This document shows, one piece after another, positions 61,537-64,000 of a stretch of DNA of 64,000 bases. Below the pieces are notes generated by a model, which was not told where the DNA came from, searched no databases, and saw nothing but the letters and a program-made list of their open reading frames with translations. A program made the position numbers and the translations under genes. This stretch comes from Comamonadaceae bacterium (GTDB taxonomy: Bacteria > Pseudomonadota > Gammaproteobacteria > Burkholderiales > Burkholderiaceae_C), in the NCBI GenBank assembly GCA_947447985.1, contig CANFLX010000006.1, positions 1-64,000 on the forward strand, written 5' to 3'. Position 1 is the stretch's first letter; every line of letters begins with the position of its first letter.

Positions 61537-62586
61537 ATGAACGAAAACACCAAGGCTCCGCAAGCCACCTATGTCTCTCTGACCGCCGGTCAGCGGGAAA
61601 TGCTGTTGGAGTCGCCCTTGTTGCAAGGGGTGCCCTATGAATCAGTGTTCGATTGGCTGCACTACACCCCCGTGCGTGCGCTGCAGCACGGCGAGACCTT
61701 GATTGAAAGCGGTGTGCACCATGGCAAATTGTTTTTGGTTGTCAGTGGGCAGCTCTCAGTGTGGTTGGATCCTGCACCTGAAATGCCTGACGACACCGTG
61801 GTGCAGCGCGCCCTCTCCGGCCCCGAGGTGGCGCGTATTTTTCCGGGGCAATCGCTGGGCGAGCAAGGCCTGATTGACGGACAGCCGCCTTCTGTGTGGG
61901 CTATCGCTGCTCGGGAATCCCGGGTGTTGGCTATTCCGACCGAAATGGCCTGGCAGACCATGCAGGCAGAACCCAAAATTGCGCTGAATTTGCTGCGCAT
62001 GCTCTCGGATCGCGTGCGTCAGGCCAACGATGGACTGCGCGGCGCCATCGCCAATCAGCAACGCTTGGCACGTGATGCCGACACGGACGCACTGACCGGT
62101 TTGCACAACCGGCGCTGGATGGAAAACATGTTTCCACGCACTTTGCAGCGCTTTCAAACGTCCGAGCGGCCAGTGTCGGTGCTGATGGTGGACATCGATT
62201 TTTTCAAACGCGTCAATGACGAGTTCGGCCACGCGGTCGGTGACCAAGTGCTGCGCGAATCCGCCCAGCGGCTGCTGCGTATGCTGCGCCCGGCAGATCT
62301 GTGCGCGCGCTTTGGCGGGGAAGAGTTTTGTATTTTGCTGCCCGACTTGGACGCGGATCAGGCCACCGTGATCGCCCAGCGGGTGCTGGCGGCGTTTGAC
62401 GCCGAACCGCTGCCCCTGGACTCAGGCGCCACGCTCAAGATCAGCGTGTCCATTGGCGTGGCCGATTGGGACCACGTGGCAGGATTTCAGGACCTGGTGC
62501 GTGCGGCGGATACCGCCCTTTACCAAGCCAAGCGCGACGGCCGCAACCGGGTGGTCACGGCACATCGCAATTCCTTAAGCCGCTAA
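61537..62586 (+). CDS. Diguanylate cyclase with N-terminal cNMP-binding-like domain
   Basis: A 349-residue protein. Residues about 25-150 look like a cyclic-nucleotide-binding (Crp-type) beta-roll ([27 protein letters not shown] and [31 protein letters not shown]). A GGDEF domain follows with [37 protein letters not shown] and the active loop [12 protein letters not shown]. An RxxD inhibitory I-site (RPAD) lies five residues before GGEEF, so product feedback is expected. It should make c-di-GMP in response to a signal at the beta-roll. It overlaps the end of pckG by 12 bp, convergently. Confidence 0.9.
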   Translation: MNENTKAPQATYVSLTAGQREMLLESPLLQGVPYESVFDWLHYTPVRALQHGETLIESGVHHGKLFLVVSGQLSVWLDPAPEMPDDTVVQRALSGPEVARIFPGQSLGEQGLIDGQPPSVWAIAARESRVLAIPTEMAWQTMQAEPKIALNLLRMLSDRVRQANDGLRGAIANQQRLARDADTDALTGLHNRRWMENMFPRTLQRFQTSERPVSVLMVDIDFFKRVNDEFGHAVGDQVLRESAQRLLRMLRPADLCARFGGEEFCILLPDLDADQATVIAQRVLAAFDAEPLPLDSGATLKISVSIGVADWDHVAGFQDLVRAADTALYQAKRDGRNRVVTAHRNSLSR

Positions 62587-64000
62587 GCGCTGCTCAAGCT
62601 GGGCCTTGGTGGCCACCAGCTCTGCGGGCAGGTGGTAGGCCAACTGGGTAAACAGCTCGGTGTGCAGCGCGATTTCGTGCTTCCAGTCGGCTTTGTCCAA
62701 ACTGGTGACCGTGGCAAATTGTGCTGGAGTGAAGTCCAGACCGTCCCAGGTGATTTCGCCGTAGGTCGGGCTCACGCCAAAGCCGGTTTCCTGGCCCTTG
62801 GCCGTGCCTTCCAGGCGGTCAATCATCCACTTCAGTACGCGCATGTTTTCGCCGTACCCTGGCCACACGAACTTTCCGTCCTCGCCTTTGCGGAACCAGT
62901 TGACACAGTAAATGGCGGGCAGCTTGGCGCCCTTGGCGCTGAGCGTGTTACCCAGGTTCAGCCAGTGCTGGAAGTAGTCGCTCACGTTGTAGCCGGTGAA
63001 TGGCAACATGGCAAACGGGTCGCGGCGAACCACCCCTTGCTGGCCCACGGCTGCCGCCGTGGTTTCAGAGCCCATGGTCGCGGCCATATAGACCCCTTCC
63101 ACCCAGTTGCGTGCTTCGGTCACCAGTGGCACGGTGGTGGAACGGCGGCCGCCGAAGATGAACGCGTCGATCGGCACGCCGGACGGGTCATCCCAGGCGC
63201 TGTCCAGTGCAGGGTTGTTGCCTGCAGCGACCGTGAAGCGCGAGTTCGGGTGGGCCGCCTTGGCGCCGGTGTCGCGCGCAATTTGGGGCGTCCAATCCTT
63301 GCCTTGCCAGTCGATCAGGTGATCGGGCATGCTGCCCGTGTCTTTTTCCATGCCTTCCCACCAGACGTCGCCGTCATCGGTCAGCGCCACATTGGTAAAG
63401 ATCACATCGTGGCCCAGGCTGGCCATGCAGTTGGGGTTGGTGTGGTAATTGGTGCCGGGGGCCACGCCGAAGTAGCCCGCCTCGGGGTTGATGGCATACA
63501 GCTTGCCGTCGGAATGGGGCTTAACCCACGCAATATCGTCGCCAATGGTGCTGACTTTCCAGCCATGGAAGCCCTCGGGGGGCACCAGCATGGAGAAATT
63601 GGTTTTGCCACAGGCGCTGGGGAATGCCGCTGCCACATGGTATTTTTTGCCCGCCGGATTGGTCACACCCAAAATCAGCATGTGCTCGGCCAGCCAGCCC
63701 TGGTCGCGGCCCATGGTCGACGCAATGCGCAGCGCAAAACATTTCTTGCCCAGCAAGGCGTTGCCGCCGTAGCCGGAGCCGTAGGACCAGATTTCACGCG
63801 TTTCGGGGAAGTGCACGATGTACTTGGTCTTGTTGCACGGCCATTTCACGTCGGCCTGGCCTACGGCCAGCGGCGCACCCACGGTGTGCATGCAAGGCAC
63901 AAAATCGCCGTCGGCTCCCAGCACGTCATACACCGCGCGGCCCATGCGGGTCATGATGCGCTGGTTGACCGCAACGTAGGCGCTGTCGCTGATCTCGATG
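62575..64000 (-). CDS. pckG: Phosphoenolpyruvate carboxykinase (GTP), 5' end missing
   Basis: About 474 C-terminal residues are visible; the start lies beyond the right edge, where the frame is still open through [20 protein letters not shown]. The enzyme makes PEP from oxaloacetate with [14 protein letters not shown]-type P-loop ([16 protein letters not shown]), the metal motif [20 protein letters not shown] and [13 protein letters not shown] are diagnostic of the GTP-dependent class. The C-terminus is complete ([12 protein letters not shown]). It converges on the diguanylate cyclase gene. Confidence 0.96.
   Translation of the reverse strand, partial: IEISDSAYVAVNQRIMTRMGRAVYDVLGADGDFVPCMHTVGAPLAVGQADVKWPCNKTKYIVHFPETREIWSYGSGYGGNALLGKKCFALRIASTMGRDQGWLAEHMLILGVTNPAGKKYHVAAAFPSACGKTNFSMLVPPEGFHGWKVSTIGDDIAWVKPHSDGKLYAINPEAGYFGVAPGTNYHTNPNCMASLGHDVIFTNVALTDDGDVWWEGMEKDTGSMPDHLIDWQGKDWTPQIARDTGAKAAHPNSRFTVAAGNNPALDSAWDDPSGVPIDAFIFGGRRSTTVPLVTEARNWVEGVYMAATMGSETTAAAVGQQGVVRRDPFAMLPFTGYNVSDYFQHWLNLGNTLSAKGAKLPAIYCVNWFRKGEDGKFVWPGYGENMRVLKWMIDRLEGTAKGQETGFGVSPTYGEITWDGLDFTPAQFATVTSLDKADWKHEIALHTELFTQLAYHLPAELVATKAQLEQRLAA

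Noticed and set aside
1-64000. CRISPR array, prophage, transposase or integrase genes
   Set aside because: None seen: no regularly spaced direct repeats of 20-40 bp, no phage structural or recombinase genes.

Overview
The window looks like a piece of a betaproteobacterial chromosome, most likely Burkholderiales and probably Comamonadaceae (a Rhodoferax/Polaromonas-like organism). The clues are a metX-metW pair, a second infA copy, fused MaeB malic enzyme/phosphotransacetylase, minCDE, the lptD-surA-rsmA block with a divergent amgK-like kinase, high GC, dense coding and GTG/TTG starts. No rRNA, functional tRNA, insertion sequence, prophage or CRISPR array is visible. The genus is inference; the gene families are read from the sequence.

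Layout. 0-9.3 kb: the start of an RRM protein leaves the left edge, followed by a GDT1-type Mn/Ca exporter, a SAM-II riboswitch and attenuator in front of metX-metW, chrA, a HAD dehalogenase, an M20 peptidase, an alpha/beta hydrolase, rsmE and amgK. 9.3-15.4 kb: lptD-surA-rsmA ending in a strong terminator, then a barnase/barstar-like ribonuclease and inhibitor pair. 15.4-23.7 kb, all minus: maeB, a rubrerythrin-rubredoxin-rubredoxin reductase operon, a TonB-dependent receptor and pepP. 23.8-37.3 kb: accessory metabolism, with a DUF1800/DUF1501 pair, a P450 divergent from a flavin monooxygenase, ArgE/DUF1028/RidA, an MFS carrier, a PhnZ-like HD protein, DAHP synthase, IF-1, a glutamine amidotransferase and an SDR.

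37.5-57.4 kb looks like the replication and segregation core. It has an Lrp-type regulator, minCDE, then an AT-rich 403-bp gap with three DnaA boxes and a TAG repeat arranged like a DnaA-trio unwinding element, which I read as a candidate oriC. NnrU, small membrane proteins, a cysteine-less glutaredoxin-like protein, RdgC, CopZ/CopA, an OYE-type reductase, an MFS carrier, a GMC oxidoreductase and a class II aldolase follow. Then come mnmG-rsmG-lysE-parA-hydrolase-parB with three parS-like sites. minCDE run left and mnmG-parB run right, as expected for genes on leading strands leaving an origin between them. dnaA is not in the window.

57.4-64 kb: a membrane-attached methyltransferase, a degenerate HD-GYP protein, cobalamin adenosyltransferase, a hotdog thioesterase, homocysteine methyltransferase with RidA, a diguanylate cyclase with a cNMP-binding-like domain, and GTP-dependent PEP carboxykinase running off the right edge.
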